Made by a program: the position numbers and the translations under genes. This document shows positions 33,919 to 43,871 of a stretch of DNA of 64,000 nucleotides, one piece after another. This DNA is from Paenibacillus gallinarum (lineage in GTDB: Bacteria; Bacillota; Bacilli; Paenibacillales; Paenibacillaceae), in NCBI RefSeq assembly GCF_014836635.1, contig NZ_JACSQL010000001.1:744001-808000 (forward strand). The letters are read 5' to 3'. How positions within the stretch are numbered: position 1 is the stretch's first letter; every line of letters starts with the position of its first letter. Under the pieces are notes generated by a model. It searched no databases and was not told where the DNA came from. It was given only the letters and a program-made list of their open reading frames with translations.

Positions 33919-35157
33919 TTGAGTCGTAGAGTTGTAGTGACAGGTATGGGTGTCATGACCCCAATCGGGAAGAATCTAGATGAATTATGGAACAGCTTGA
34001 TGGAAGGTAAATCTGGAGTTTCTCTTGTGGAAGCTTTTGACGTAACCGACTATAACACCAAGATTGCTGCATCCATTAAAGATTTTAATCCTGAGGATTA
34101 TATGGAGCGGAAAGATGCTCGTAAAATGGACCGTTTTGTCCAGTTCGCAGTTGCTGCTGGCTCGATGGCTTTGAATGATAGCGGACTTAAAATTGGTGAA
34201 AATATTGATGCTGAGCATATTGGTGTTTCTGTAGGCTCCGGTATCGGTGGTCTTGGAACTTGGGAAGATCAGCATAATATTCTTCTTGAAAAAGGACCCA
34301 AACGAGTGAGCCCGTTCTTCATTCCGATGATGATCGCGAATATGGCTTCAGGACAATTGTCTATCTCACTTGGTGCAAAAGGTCCGAATACAACACAAGT
34401 AACGGCATGCGCAACAGGAAGTCATTCCATTGGCGATTCTATGCGCATGATTCAGCGTGGTGACGCAGAAGCAATGATCTGCGGCGGTGCGGAAGCAACC
34501 ATTCGTCCAACGGGGATGGCAGGGTTTAACTCTATGCGTGCGATGTCTACACGCAATGATGAGCCGGAAAAAGCGAGCCGTCCATTTGATATCGACCGAG
34601 ATGGTTTTGTAATGGGTGAAGGAGCCGGAATTCTTATTTTGGAATCACTGGATCACGCTCTTGCACGTGGTGCTCGCATTTATGGTGAAGTTGTAGGTTA
34701 CGGTTTGTCAGCTGATGCAAAACATATGACAGATCCGGACCCAGACGGCGGAGCACGCAGCATGAAGATGGCGATGAAGGATGCCGGAATTCAGCCAGAT
34801 CAAGTGGATTACATTAATGCACACGGAACATCAACACCTGTTGGTGATAAATCCGAGACAAAAGGGATCAAGATTGCACTGGGCGATCATGCCTATAAAG
34901 TTGCAGTGAGCTCTACGAAATCAATGACAGGTCATATGCTTGGTGCTGCGGGTGGTGTAGAAGCCGTTATTTGTGCTCTTGCACTACAGAACCAAACGAT
35001 TCCTCCAACGATTAACTTGGACAACCCAGATCCTGAATGTGATTTAGATTATGTACCAAATCATCCGCGCGAAGCGAAACTTACTTATGTGCTTTCCAAT
35101 TCCTTTGGTTTTGGTGGTCACAATGCAACCGTAATTCTCAAAAAATATGAATCATAA
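33919..35157 (+). CDS. fabF: 3-oxoacyl-ACP synthase II
   Basis: 412 residues from TTG 33919, with AGAGGTG 8 nt upstream. The catalytic Cys164 is in TACATGSHS, and His residues are in [11 protein letters not shown] and [12 protein letters not shown]. It is the elongation condensing enzyme. It sits in the operon after acpP, and rnc starts 13 nt after its stop. Confidence 0.97.
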   Translation: MSRRVVVTGMGVMTPIGKNLDELWNSLMEGKSGVSLVEAFDVTDYNTKIAASIKDFNPEDYMERKDARKMDRFVQFAVAAGSMALNDSGLKIGENIDAEHIGVSVGSGIGGLGTWEDQHNILLEKGPKRVSPFFIPMMIANMASGQLSISLGAKGPNTTQVTACATGSHSIGDSMRMIQRGDAEAMICGGAEATIRPTGMAGFNSMRAMSTRNDEPEKASRPFDIDRDGFVMGEGAGILILESLDHALARGARIYGEVVGYGLSADAKHMTDPDPDGGARSMKMAMKDAGIQPDQVDYINAHGTSTPVGDKSETKGIKIALGDHAYKVAVSSTKSMTGHMLGAAGGVEAVICALALQNQTIPPTINLDNPDPECDLDYVPNHPREAKLTYVLSNSFGFGGHNATVILKKYES

Positions 35158-35170
35158 GGGGTCAGTTCGA

Positions 35171-35863
35171 TTGAATGCAGATCTGAAACAATTAGAGCGC
35201 AAACTTCAAATCGAGTTTAACAACCGTCCGTTGTTAAAACAGGCCTTTACCCATGCTTCGTATGTGAATGAACATAGATTCAGTCACAGTCAGGATAACG
35301 AAAGACTTGAATTCCTAGGAGATGCTGTACTGGAGCTAACGGTATCGGAGTTTTTGTATAATGAACATCCGAACCGTCCAGAAGGCGAATTGACAAAGAT
35401 GAGGGCAGCTCTTGTACGAGAGCCCTCGCTCGTCAAATTCGCTGAAGCATTGGATTTTGGCAAGTACGTTTTTTTGGGTAAAGGAGAAGAACTTACAGGG
35501 GGGAGAACCCGTCCTGCACTTTTAGCCGATGTTTTTGAATCGTTTATTGGTGCCCTGTATCTTGATCAAGGTTTAGATACGGTCAAGCAGTTTTTAGGTA
35601 AACATATATTTGCCGGTCTTGTGATTGAAGGAGAACTCGCTCTTACCGATTTCAAGACAGAGCTTCAAGAACTTACGCAACATCATAATATGGGTGTACT
35701 TGAGTATCGGATTGTGGAAGAGAGAGGACCTGCTCATGAGCGGGAGTTTGTCTCAGAGGTATATATGGGTAGCCAAAGACTGGGCCGAGGTACCGGTCGA
35801 TCGAAAAAGGAAGCAGAGCAAAAAGCAGCTCAGCTTGCTTTGAACACATTGAAACTTCCTTAA
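35171..35863 (+). CDS. rnc: Ribonuclease III
   Basis: 230 residues from TTG 35171, which has AAGGGG about 9 nt upstream; an ATG at 35147 overlaps fabF and lacks a site. The RNase III signature [21 protein letters not shown] (about residues 41-61) and a second acidic cluster ([14 protein letters not shown]) form the two-metal site, followed by a C-terminal dsRNA-binding domain (about 155-228) ending in the [13 protein letters not shown] helix. It processes rRNA precursors and structured mRNAs. A long terminator hairpin follows before smc. Confidence 0.96.
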   Translation: MNADLKQLERKLQIEFNNRPLLKQAFTHASYVNEHRFSHSQDNERLEFLGDAVLELTVSEFLYNEHPNRPEGELTKMRAALVREPSLVKFAEALDFGKYVFLGKGEELTGGRTRPALLADVFESFIGALYLDQGLDTVKQFLGKHIFAGLVIEGELALTDFKTELQELTQHHNMGVLEYRIVEERGPAHEREFVSEVYMGSQRLGRGTGRSKKEAEQKAAQLALNTLKLP

Positions 35864-35902
35864 AGATGGTTTGCTTGTACGTAAACCTGAATTTTGACAA
35901 AC

Positions 35903-35981
35903 GAAGAGCAAAGAGCAGCCCGCTTAAGTATGAAGTATCTTGCTGAACATGGGGGATGGACTGCTTTTTGCTCTTCTTTTT
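35903..35981 (+). terminator. Terminator after rnc
   Basis: AGAGCAAAGAGCAG pairs with CTGCTTTTTGCTCTT across a long loop, with CTTTTTG after it. Confidence 0.75.
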
Positions 35982-36143
35982 GTTGAATGAAGTTTTGGAT
36001 CAGCTTACTGAGGAATGGATGCAGTTAGGTGTGTGTTCTTCCATAGGGAAGACATGGACTTCATAGGATGTTTCCCCTAAAATAAAGAACGGATGTACAT
36101 ACCCGTTTATGGACCGTGGTAAGGCATGGAGGTGTCAAGATAG

Positions 36144-39100
36144 ATGTATTTAAAACGTATAGAGCTGTCCGGCTTTAAATCGTTTGCTGATCGTACGGAG
36201 ATGGAGTTTGTTCAGGGTATTACCTCAGTAGTTGGCCCCAACGGGAGTGGGAAGAGTAATATTTCCGACGGCATTCGCTGGGTACTGGGTGAACAAAGTG
36301 CTAAGTCACTCCGCGGGGGCAAGATGGAAGATATTATTTTTGCCGGAAGTGATACTCGTAAAGCGGTTAATTTCGCTGAAGTTTCTTTAACTTTAGATAA
36401 CCAAGACCATGTACTCGCACTTGATTTTGGTGAAGTTACGGTAACCCGCCGTGTTCATCGAAGTGGGGATAGTGAGTATTTTATAAACAAGCAACCATGC
36501 AGGTTGAAAGATATTACAGAACTGTTCATGGATACAGGAATCGGGAAAGAAGCCTATTCCATTATCGGCCAAGGCCGTATTGAAGAAATTCTGAGTACGC
36601 GTTCTGAGGATCGTCGTGGGATTTTTGAAGAAGCTTCTGGCATTGTGAAATATAAGTCTCGTAAAAAAGATGCTGTTCGCAAGCTGGATGATACGGAGCA
36701 GAATTTACTGCGTATTCACGATCTTGTGACTGAACTTGAAGATCAGATTGGTCCCCTCAGGGAGCAGTCTCAAAAAGCGCTTCATTATAAAGAATTGAGA
36801 AATGAACTTAAGGAAAAAGAACTTTCCTTGTACGTATATCAAATTGAGCAAATTCATTCCTCATGGAGTGAGGCTAATGAGCGCCTAGTTTCGCTCAAAG
36901 AAAAACAGCTCGAATTATCGACGATCGTATCGAATCACGATGCAATTCTCGAACAGGATCGTACAGAGCTTCGTGAAGTCGAAGCGGCTGTGGAACGCCT
37001 TCAAGGAGAACTGCTTCACTATAGTGAAGCAACAGAGAAAAGTGAAGGATATCGTGAACTTCTAAAAGAGAGATTAAAAAACTTGTTAGCTAACAAAGAA
37101 CAGTTGCTAAGCTCTCTGAATGGAAATGAAGAGCGTTATGTGGAACGAGAGCAAGAACTCGATAACTTTAGACTCAAACTATCGCTGCTTGAGCAAGAAC
37201 TTGCTGAACTGCGGGAGACCTTATCTGCGGAGGAAGCGAAGCTTGTCGGTGTGACGGGCGGAATCAGCCAGGAACAAGAAGAAAGCCTAAAAGGTAATCT
37301 TCTAGAGCTGATGAATCAGATGGCACAGGCCCGTAATGAGATTCGTTATGCTGATCAGCAAAAAGAATCGATTGAGCGTCGTTTAAATCGTGCTGATGAA
37401 GAATCGGATAAGTGGGAAGAGAAAAGAGATGAACTGCAAAAACGAAAAGGTCTCCTTGAGCAAAACATCCAAAAGTTAGGTAAGGAGATCACTTCATTAC
37501 GTACAGGCTATATTACGGAGAGTGAACGTTATCAATCTCTTCAAAAACGGTACTCCGAGAGCCAGTCTACCATACGGAAATGGGAACAGAAACGTGAAGC
37601 CCAAGTCTCAAGACGCGATACGATGAAGGAAATGCAGGATGATTTTGATGGCTTTATGACAGGTGTCAAAGAGGTTCTTAAAGCTTCTCGTAAAAACGTC
37701 TTGCAAGGGGTTCACGGTGCGGTAGCAGAACTCATTAAAGTACCGGAAAAAATTGAACTAGCTGTTGAAACGGCGATGGGAGCTTCACTACAGCATGTTG
37801 TCATGGAGAATGAAGCTGTTTCACGCCAAGCGATTTCTTTCTTAAAACAGCGTCAACTAGGTAGAGCTACCTTCTTGCCGCTGGATGTCATTCGTCCAAG
37901 AACGATTGGCGCAGCTGATCGTGCTGTCGTAGAGGCGCAAGATGGTTTTGTCGGAATCGGTGCGAGTCTAGTTGAATATCATTCCAAGTATGAAGCCATT
38001 GTAGGCAGTTTGCTCGGTAATGTCATCATTGCAGAACGCCTTGAGGATGCAAACCGAATTGCGGCGAAATGCCAGTATCGTTACCGTGTGGTTACTTTGG
38101 ATGGTGATGTGGTTAATGCGGGCGGTTCGATGACGGGAGGAAGTCAGCACCGTAAAAATAACAGTCTGTTATCTCGTAAACGTCAGCTCGAGCAGCTGGA
38201 TCTCGATATTCAGGAAACGGAAAGTCAAATCAGCAAACTCCTGCGTGATCTGGAAGAGACCAAAGTACAAATGGAACAATGTCAGATTAGCCTGGATACC
38301 CTTCGTCAAAATGGAGATGACAAGCGATCTGAGGAACAACAAGCATCTCTGGAGTTAAAGCAGCTGCAACATGAACTTGATCATGTTCTTACTCAGGTCG
38401 AAGCTGCGGGCCAAGAGAAAACAGGATTTGCAGATGAAATAAAAGAACTGGAACAGACACGCGCTAAAGCAGCTGAGAACTTATCTAAGCTGGAAGATGA
38501 AGAGAAAGCAACGCATCAGGCGATACAGGCGGCTGAATTCGCTCGTAAGGCGAATGAGTCTGCCAAGGAAGAGCTTCAAAACTCGCTTACCATCTTAAAA
38601 GTGAAGGAAGGTAAGCTGGACCAAGAAAGATTCTCCCTTGAAGAGCAGGTACGCCGGCTTGAACGTGAGTATCAAAATGTGGATAAAGAACGATATCGCA
38701 ATCGTACGCTCCTTGCTTCGGTAGAAGCTGACCTCAAAACGAATGAAGAGGAAAGTATTAAGCAGACGGAAGCACTCAATCAGTACAAGCTGAAAAAAGA
38801 GGAAGCTTCAAGAGAGCTTGATTTCAAACGTACTTCTCGCAGTCAGCTCATTAAAAAGCTTGAGCAGGAAGAGAATGAGACGAGAGAACAGCGTCAGAGT
38901 CTCAAGACTTGCGAAGACGAGCTGAGAACAACCGAAATTAGCGTAAATCGTTTGGATGTTGAGCTTGATAATATTTTGAAAAAGCTCAATGATGAGTACG
39001 AGCTTTCTTACGAGCTGGCTAAACAGAGCTATGATATTCCTGAAGATATCGAGGGAAGCAAGGCTGCCGTACAGCAGCTGAAACGAAATATCCAAGCGCT

Positions 39101-39713
39101 TGGTGAAGTAAATCTAGGTGCGATTGAGGAGTATGAACGTGTGAATGAGCGTTATACTTTCCTTAGTGAACAGAAAGATGATCTAACGCAGGCGAAGACG
39201 ACACTCTATCAAGTCATCAAAGAGATGGATGATGAGATGTCCAAACGATTTAAAACGACGTTTGATGCGATTAAACGTGAATTTGGTACGGTATTCTCCA
39301 AGCTGTTTGGCGGAGGACGTGCAGATCTCGTCTTAATTGACCCGGATAAACTGCTGACTACAGGGATCGATATTGTTGCTCAGCCTCCGGGTAAAAAACT
39401 TCAAAATCTTCAGCTTCTATCTGGAGGGGAGCGCGCACTGACCGCGATGGCTTTATTGTTTGCTATTTTGCATGTGCGTCCTGTTCCTTTCTGTGTACTA
39501 GATGAAGTAGAAGCTGCGCTTGACGAAGCGAACGTGGTTCGTTTTGCCCAGTATTTACGCGAATTCTCTGAACAGACGCAGTTTATCGTCGTAACTCACC
39601 GTAAAGGTACGATGGAAGAAGCCGATGTGCTGTACGGGGTAACGATGGAAGAAGGCGGAGTGTCCAAGCTTGTCTCTGTCAAACTGGAAGATGAAGAAGC
39701 GGTTATCGTATAA
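36144..39713 (+). CDS. smc: Chromosome segregation ATPase SMC
   Basis: 1189 residues, the usual bacterial SMC length. Walker A GPNGSGKSN at residues 31-39; N-terminal coiled coil to about 500, hinge about 510-670 (LQGVHGAVAELIKV, GRATFLPLDVIRPR, GGSMTGGS), second coiled coil, then the signature LLSGGERALTAMALLF and Walker B PFCVLDEVEAALDE. With ScpA/ScpB (not in this window) it forms the condensin that organises and segregates the chromosome. GGAGGTG precedes the ATG. It begins after the rnc terminator, probably from its own promoter. Confidence 0.98.
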   Translation: MYLKRIELSGFKSFADRTEMEFVQGITSVVGPNGSGKSNISDGIRWVLGEQSAKSLRGGKMEDIIFAGSDTRKAVNFAEVSLTLDNQDHVLALDFGEVTVTRRVHRSGDSEYFINKQPCRLKDITELFMDTGIGKEAYSIIGQGRIEEILSTRSEDRRGIFEEASGIVKYKSRKKDAVRKLDDTEQNLLRIHDLVTELEDQIGPLREQSQKALHYKELRNELKEKELSLYVYQIEQIHSSWSEANERLVSLKEKQLELSTIVSNHDAILEQDRTELREVEAAVERLQGELLHYSEATEKSEGYRELLKERLKNLLANKEQLLSSLNGNEERYVEREQELDNFRLKLSLLEQELAELRETLSAEEAKLVGVTGGISQEQEESLKGNLLELMNQMAQARNEIRYADQQKESIERRLNRADEESDKWEEKRDELQKRKGLLEQNIQKLGKEITSLRTGYITESERYQSLQKRYSESQSTIRKWEQKREAQVSRRDTMKEMQDDFDGFMTGVKEVLKASRKNVLQGVHGAVAELIKVPEKIELAVETAMGASLQHVVMENEAVSRQAISFLKQRQLGRATFLPLDVIRPRTIGAADRAVVEAQDGFVGIGASLVEYHSKYEAIVGSLLGNVIIAERLEDANRIAAKCQYRYRVVTLDGDVVNAGGSMTGGSQHRKNNSLLSRKRQLEQLDLDIQETESQISKLLRDLEETKVQMEQCQISLDTLRQNGDDKRSEEQQASLELKQLQHELDHVLTQVEAAGQEKTGFADEIKELEQTRAKAAENLSKLEDEEKATHQAIQAAEFARKANESAKEELQNSLTILKVKEGKLDQERFSLEEQVRRLEREYQNVDKERYRNRTLLASVEADLKTNEEESIKQTEALNQYKLKKEEASRELDFKRTSRSQLIKKLEQEENETREQRQSLKTCEDELRTTEISVNRLDVELDNILKKLNDEYELSYELAKQSYDIPEDIEGSKAAVQQLKRNIQALGEVNLGAIEEYERVNERYTFLSEQKDDLTQAKTTLYQVIKEMDDEMSKRFKTTFDAIKREFGTVFSKLFGGGRADLVLIDPDKLLTTGIDIVAQPPGKKLQNLQLLSGGERALTAMALLFAILHVRPVPFCVLDEVEAALDEANVVRFAQYLREFSEQTQFIVVTHRKGTMEEADVLYGVTMEEGGVSKLVSVKLEDEEAVIV

Positions 39714-39745
39714 CAAAGTACGTATTTTTGAGGTGGAGGGAACGT

Positions 39746-40753
39746 ATGAGTTTCTTTAAAAAATTAAAAGAGAGTATTTCAACCAAAACAGAAACGGTTA
39801 CAAATAAATTTAAAGATGGCCTGGAAAAAACACGGAAGGGCTTTGTTGAAAAGGTATCGGACCTTGTGATCCGCCGCAAAAAAATCGATGAGGAATTCTA
39901 TGAAGAATTGGAAGAGATTCTAATCGGTGCGGATGTAGGAGTTAACACGGTGATGGACCTGATCGATGATCTGAGAGTAGAAGTGAAGAAACGCAAGATC
40001 GAAGATGCTGCGGAACTTCAGCCTGTACTTTCCGAGAAACTGACAGCTCTGCTTCGGTCCGAACAAGACAATGCACTGAACATGAACAAAGATGGGATTA
40101 CCGTTATTCTCTTCGTAGGGGTTAATGGCGTTGGCAAAACAACGACAATTGGTAAACTCGCACACCGCTTCAAACAGGAAGGTAAAAAAGTAATGCTTGC
40201 TGCGGGAGATACATTCAGAGCAGGTGCGATTGAACAGCTGGAAGTTTGGGGAGAACGTGCTGGAGTAGAAGTTGTCAAACAACAAGCCGGATCAGACCCT
40301 GCTGCGGTCATGTTCGATGCAGTGAAAGCAGCAAAACAGCGGAATGTTGATGTGTTGCTGTGTGATACTGCGGGACGTCTTCAGAACAAATCAAACCTGA
40401 TGGAAGAGCTCAACAAAATTTTCCGTGTGATTCAGCGCGAGATCCCAGGTGCTCCGCATGAAGTACTTATGGTGCTTGATGCTACGACCGGACAAAATGC
40501 CCTTAGTCAGGCTAAATTGTTTGGTGAGAAAAGCGGAGTGACAGGACTTGTTCTCACGAAGCTGGATGGTACAGCAAAAGGTGGTATCGTCATTGCCATT
40601 CGTCAGGAGATGGACATCCCTGTAAAACTGGTCGGTCTTGGAGAGAAAGCGGATGATCTGCAGCCATTTGATTCTGATCAATTTGTTCATGCGCTATTTG
40701 CGGGCCTGATTCAAGAAGAAACCGACGAAGATAAAGAAGAGAAGGAAGAGTAG
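39746..40753 (+). CDS. ftsY: Signal recognition particle receptor FtsY
   Basis: 335 residues from ATG 39746 (GAGGTGGAGG upstream), giving MSFFKKLKESI. N-domain helices, then the SRP GTPase: G1 GVNGVGKTTTIGK, G2/I-box DTFRAGAIEQL, G3 DTAGRLQNK, G4 TKLDGTAKGG. There is no long acidic A domain, as usual in Firmicutes. Receptor for the SRP-ribosome complex at the membrane. Separated from ylxM-ffh by about 6.4 kb instead of being adjacent as in B. subtilis. Confidence 0.97.
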   Translation: MSFFKKLKESISTKTETVTNKFKDGLEKTRKGFVEKVSDLVIRRKKIDEEFYEELEEILIGADVGVNTVMDLIDDLRVEVKKRKIEDAAELQPVLSEKLTALLRSEQDNALNMNKDGITVILFVGVNGVGKTTTIGKLAHRFKQEGKKVMLAAGDTFRAGAIEQLEVWGERAGVEVVKQQAGSDPAAVMFDAVKAAKQRNVDVLLCDTAGRLQNKSNLMEELNKIFRVIQREIPGAPHEVLMVLDATTGQNALSQAKLFGEKSGVTGLVLTKLDGTAKGGIVIAIRQEMDIPVKLVGLGEKADDLQPFDSDQFVHALFAGLIQEETDEDKEEKEE

Positions 40754-40794
40754 AATCTGTAAAAGACAGAGTTTTATTTTTCGCATATCAAAAA

Positions 40795-40868
40795 AGATCG
40801 GACTCCAATGAAGGAGCCGATCTCAGACTGTAGACAAACTAGCTTAAACTAGTTTGCCTGCAGTTTTT
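40795..40868 (+). terminator. Double-hairpin terminator after ftsY
   Basis: First hairpin AGATCGGACTCC / GGAGCCGATCT; second CAAACTAG / CTAGTTTG extended by CTG/CAG arms and followed by TTTTTTT. Confidence 0.85.
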
Positions 40869-40993
40869 TTATTTTATATAGCTGCGGAACTGCAATCCAT
40901 TTATCAATCTGAACTGCAATCCCATTTATGATCTCGGTCATATTGGTCATATCTTTATTTCATCGTTTTCATTAGATAACTTATACGGGTAAG

Positions 40994-41197
40994 CTAGGCA
41001 GCAAGAATACGGATGAGTTCCACAGATGAAAGGGGTACAAACGCAAGATCTCCCGGAGGTCCATAAATAATGGGAGGAACGCGAAGGATCAGCGTCGTCT
41101 CATCGACAGAAACCAAGATACCATCTAGATAATCATTCGATGTTAGGATTTCAACTTCACTCCCTAAAAAGCCGCGAACCATATCTCTGAAATTCAT
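40994..41197 (-). CDS. Small beta-rich protein, YuzF/DUF2642-like
   Basis: About 67-68 residues (adjacent Met codons at 41200 and 41197; AAAGGAGAATGAT upstream favours 41197). The sequence FLGSEVEILTSNDYLDGILVSVDETTLILRVPP resembles the five-stranded small-barrel (LSm-like) DUF2642 proteins of spore formers such as YuzF. These are often sporulation-associated. First of two neighbouring small proteins of similar pattern upstream of the glycan cluster. Function unknown. Confidence 0.6.
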   Translation of the reverse strand: MNFRDMVRGFLGSEVEILTSNDYLDGILVSVDETTLILRVPPIIYGPPGDLAFVPLSSVELIRILAA

Positions 41198-41262
41198 CAA
41201 TCATTCTCCTTTACGATTTCAATTTTTAGCTTGCTTCTTTTTATTTCAGGCGACGCTCATGC

Positions 41263-41586
41263 TTATTGGGCTACAGATATATTGTTATAAGGAATAATAA
41301 CGATATCCCCCGTGTTTTCACGAATTTCGACGGCATCGACTCCCGCAGCAAGCACGGTGCCGATAACCGTAATGCTTGTCGTACTAATACTGATATTTCG
41401 GCCTATCTTGGATTCGAAAAAGGTTTGGAGTTCTAGATTTACGGTAAGCCCCGAGCGAACCTCCGATTCCAGTTGAGATAAACGGTCCTGCAATAAATCA
41501 GCTTTAGCCGTTAGTTCCTCTACTCGTTCTTTGAGTCGCTGAATTTGTGCCGCAAGCCGGCGGCAATTGCAAAATAGAAAACACAT
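41263..41586 (-). CDS. Coiled-coil plus small-barrel protein
   Basis: 107 residues. The N-terminal 50 form a heptad-patterned coiled coil (LAAQIQRLKERVEELTAKADLLQDRLSQLESEV); the C-terminal part, KIGRNISISTTSITVIGTVLAAGVDAVEIRENTGDIVIIPYNNI, has the same short beta-barrel look as the protein at 40994-41197. Likely an oligomeric structural or spore-surface protein by analogy. GGAGGCC precedes the start. Confidence 0.55.
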   Translation of the reverse strand: MCFLFCNCRRLAAQIQRLKERVEELTAKADLLQDRLSQLESEVRSGLTVNLELQTFFESKIGRNISISTTSITVIGTVLAAGVDAVEIRENTGDIVIIPYNNISVAQ

Positions 41587-41607
41587 GGGTTTGGCCTCCT
41601 TGATTCA

Positions 41608-42621
41608 TTATTTACTTTTTATTGTCTGTTCAAGATCTTGAACAAGCTGCTTTAGTTCTGCAGTGCTTTCTTGTTCTGCCCTGCGTATAAGCGGTAGATT
41701 GGCCTGAACTTCGGCCGGACCATCTTTAAGAAAACGCTCGATCAAAGGATCTAGCGAAGTAAACGGTACGGAATAGTCACAATAGTAATGTTCCAAATGA
41801 AAACGACGGAGTAAATGTTTGACCTTGCCCATTTTGCTCATAGAAAGAACAGGTACACCTGCCCGCAGGGCAACTAACGCGGGGTGAAGTTTATAACTGA
41901 TTAAATAATCCATAGATTGGATGATGTTGTAGGTAAGGTCGATTTCAAGCAGAAGAGATATAGTTTGGATGGATGCCTGAGGATCTGATTCTTTGATCGT
42001 TTGTTCAAGCCTTTTACAAGTACTGTAATCGGAAAAACGGTTATTTGGATGGTTGACCACAGGGATAAGAACAACATGATAATTTTGACGACTTAGTCTA
42101 AGAAGCAGGCGGGTCATTTCTTCAAAAGGGAATGTAGGATAGGAGAAGAGACAAACCCCGATTGTTTTTTTAGATGAAAAACGCTGAATCGGAAACGGAT
42201 GCTGCTGGTAAGCAAATACGATATCCTGAGCTACCTCTGGATGATCATGAAATCCCCCGATACCAGCAAGCTCCGCTGAAGTTTTATCTCGAAAAACAGC
42301 TCTTTTTGCATGTTGAATATATTCACGGTGATTATCGATCTCTTCCTGAGGCCATGTTTCGGGCGGATACGTATCCACAATGCCTACCCCGTACAACCAC
42401 ATCGGATGTTGCTGCAACACTTTAGGGAAATAATAATTACTGAATTTATAAGGTGTAATGAGGTCTCCGCCGCCAATGATGACAGCATCCACCTCACGAG
42501 GGTCGATATAACCGTTCCAAGGAAATAGATGATGTCTGTAAAAGGCTTGTTGTAACGTTCTTAAAAACAGATCATCTCCGAAATTGCCCATACCGTAGTA
42601 ACCGCTCGCTGCGATTCTCAT
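41608..42621 (-). CDS. Polysaccharide pyruvyl transferase family protein
   Basis: 337 residues beginning MRIAASGYYGMGNFGDDLFLRTL, the N-terminal glycine-rich loop of the CsaB-type pyruvyl transferase family; the later segment DYLISYKLHPALVALRAGVPVLSM matches the conserved H-x-x-I/L-A-x-x-x-G-V-P-V region. The family adds ketal-pyruvate to cell-wall glycans. ATG overlaps the end of the upstream glycosyltransferase gene by 4 nt (ATGA), so they form one transcript with it. Confidence 0.85.
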   Translation of the reverse strand: MRIAASGYYGMGNFGDDLFLRTLQQAFYRHHLFPWNGYIDPREVDAVIIGGGDLITPYKFSNYYFPKVLQQHPMWLYGVGIVDTYPPETWPQEEIDNHREYIQHAKRAVFRDKTSAELAGIGGFHDHPEVAQDIVFAYQQHPFPIQRFSSKKTIGVCLFSYPTFPFEEMTRLLLRLSRQNYHVVLIPVVNHPNNRFSDYSTCKRLEQTIKESDPQASIQTISLLLEIDLTYNIIQSMDYLISYKLHPALVALRAGVPVLSMSKMGKVKHLLRRFHLEHYYCDYSVPFTSLDPLIERFLKDGPAEVQANLPLIRRAEQESTAELKQLVQDLEQTIKSK

Positions 42622-43871
42622 GTGGATTCACCTCCTTTTTCATAAAGAAACCGGTTTTGCTTCCATGCTTGATATTGGTGCAGATTCTGTTGGCTGACGC
42701 TCCTTGTATGGACAACTCTGTGGTAGACAATCTCTTCTGTTATAGCAAATTCATATTTAGTTAACAGTTTTCTACAGACTTCTATATCTTCAAAAACTCT
42801 TCCATAGAGACCATCGTATTCTGTCCATCCCCTTACTGCTCTCAGGTGTTCAGTGCGATAGATTCTAGGTACGGGTGGATAAGCATGGGTATCGGTCTCG
42901 AGTGTTCCTTCAAAGCTGGATTGACCGCGCAAGCTAATATGGCCGTTTCGGTTTTTTCTCCATACAAGGCTTGTTCCTGTACCAAGGGCAGCGCAGGGAT
43001 TCTGTTCCATCAGAATGATGAGCGAATGAAGAGCGCCTGGAGGGAGCCAGTCGTCTGCATCTAGTTCTAGAACATACGTACCCGTAGCTTCACGAAGCAA
43101 GTCATTGAGCACAAAGGCTTTTCCTCGATTTGTAGCATAGCGATGTATCCGGATCCGATGATCATGATCCATTGCAGATACCTTCTCAGCGGTTTGGTCT
43201 GTCGAACCATCGTCCCCGATCAGTAGTTCGAAGTGAGGATAACACTGCGCAAGGACAGAGCGAATGGACCAGCCAATGGTAGATACCATATTGTGTACAC
43301 TAAGCAGAATACTCACAAGTGGAAAAGAGGATCTAAAACCGATATTTTGAACACTATGCTGTTGAGCAGATAATGGAACAGTCCGCTGTATAACTGGAAG
43401 TATGGAGCCGTGAGAGGAGTCTATTTTTAGTGCAGGGGTCAGAGGCATATTAGTGAAAGTATTATTCTGCGAACATAGATATTTGCATGTGGACCTTGCT
43501 TGACACAATTGTTGCAGTTCCCAGGCTAACCAGTGGGCAGAAGGTAAGGGTGCGAGTTTTAGATCAGAGGAAGGAGCAAACATGCTTTTCCGAAAGAAGA
43601 AATATTCAGATCTACCTGGCACAGTATAAACGACGCACTGAACCTTGTTCGGCAGGTGAATAAGTATATGGCATAGCTTAATCTCTTGAGTGGTAGAGAG
43701 GTGGACTCCTTGATTAGACCATAACAACCATTCTGCACAGGGATGCTCTTCAAGTTCTTTATTAAGCTCTATGAATAACTTGTCAGCAAGGCATTCGGAC
43801 TGTGACATGAGTTTGAAGTAATTAGGTCCCGCCATTTTGTAAAAAAAATGAGATATTGCTGTCTTACTCAT
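42618..43871 (-). CDS. Glycosyltransferase family 2 with extra N-terminal region
   Basis: 417 residues from ATG 43871, which overlaps the stop of the preceding glycosyltransferase gene; a longer frame exists but runs inside that gene. Residues about 1-175 are not recognised; 180-390 form the GT-A domain with LVSILLSVHNMVSTIGWSIRSVL, GDDGSTDQT, and ELDADDW (DxD). The aspartates bind the nucleotide-sugar metal. The product is likely a surface polysaccharide or spore glycan. The unusually long N-terminus could be an acceptor-recognition module. Confidence 0.85.
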   Translation of the reverse strand: MSKTAISHFFYKMAGPNYFKLMSQSECLADKLFIELNKELEEHPCAEWLLWSNQGVHLSTTQEIKLCHILIHLPNKVQCVVYTVPGRSEYFFFRKSMFAPSSDLKLAPLPSAHWLAWELQQLCQARSTCKYLCSQNNTFTNMPLTPALKIDSSHGSILPVIQRTVPLSAQQHSVQNIGFRSSFPLVSILLSVHNMVSTIGWSIRSVLAQCYPHFELLIGDDGSTDQTAEKVSAMDHDHRIRIHRYATNRGKAFVLNDLLREATGTYVLELDADDWLPPGALHSLIILMEQNPCAALGTGTSLVWRKNRNGHISLRGQSSFEGTLETDTHAYPPVPRIYRTEHLRAVRGWTEYDGLYGRVFEDIEVCRKLLTKYEFAITEEIVYHRVVHTRSVSQQNLHQYQAWKQNRFLYEKGGEST

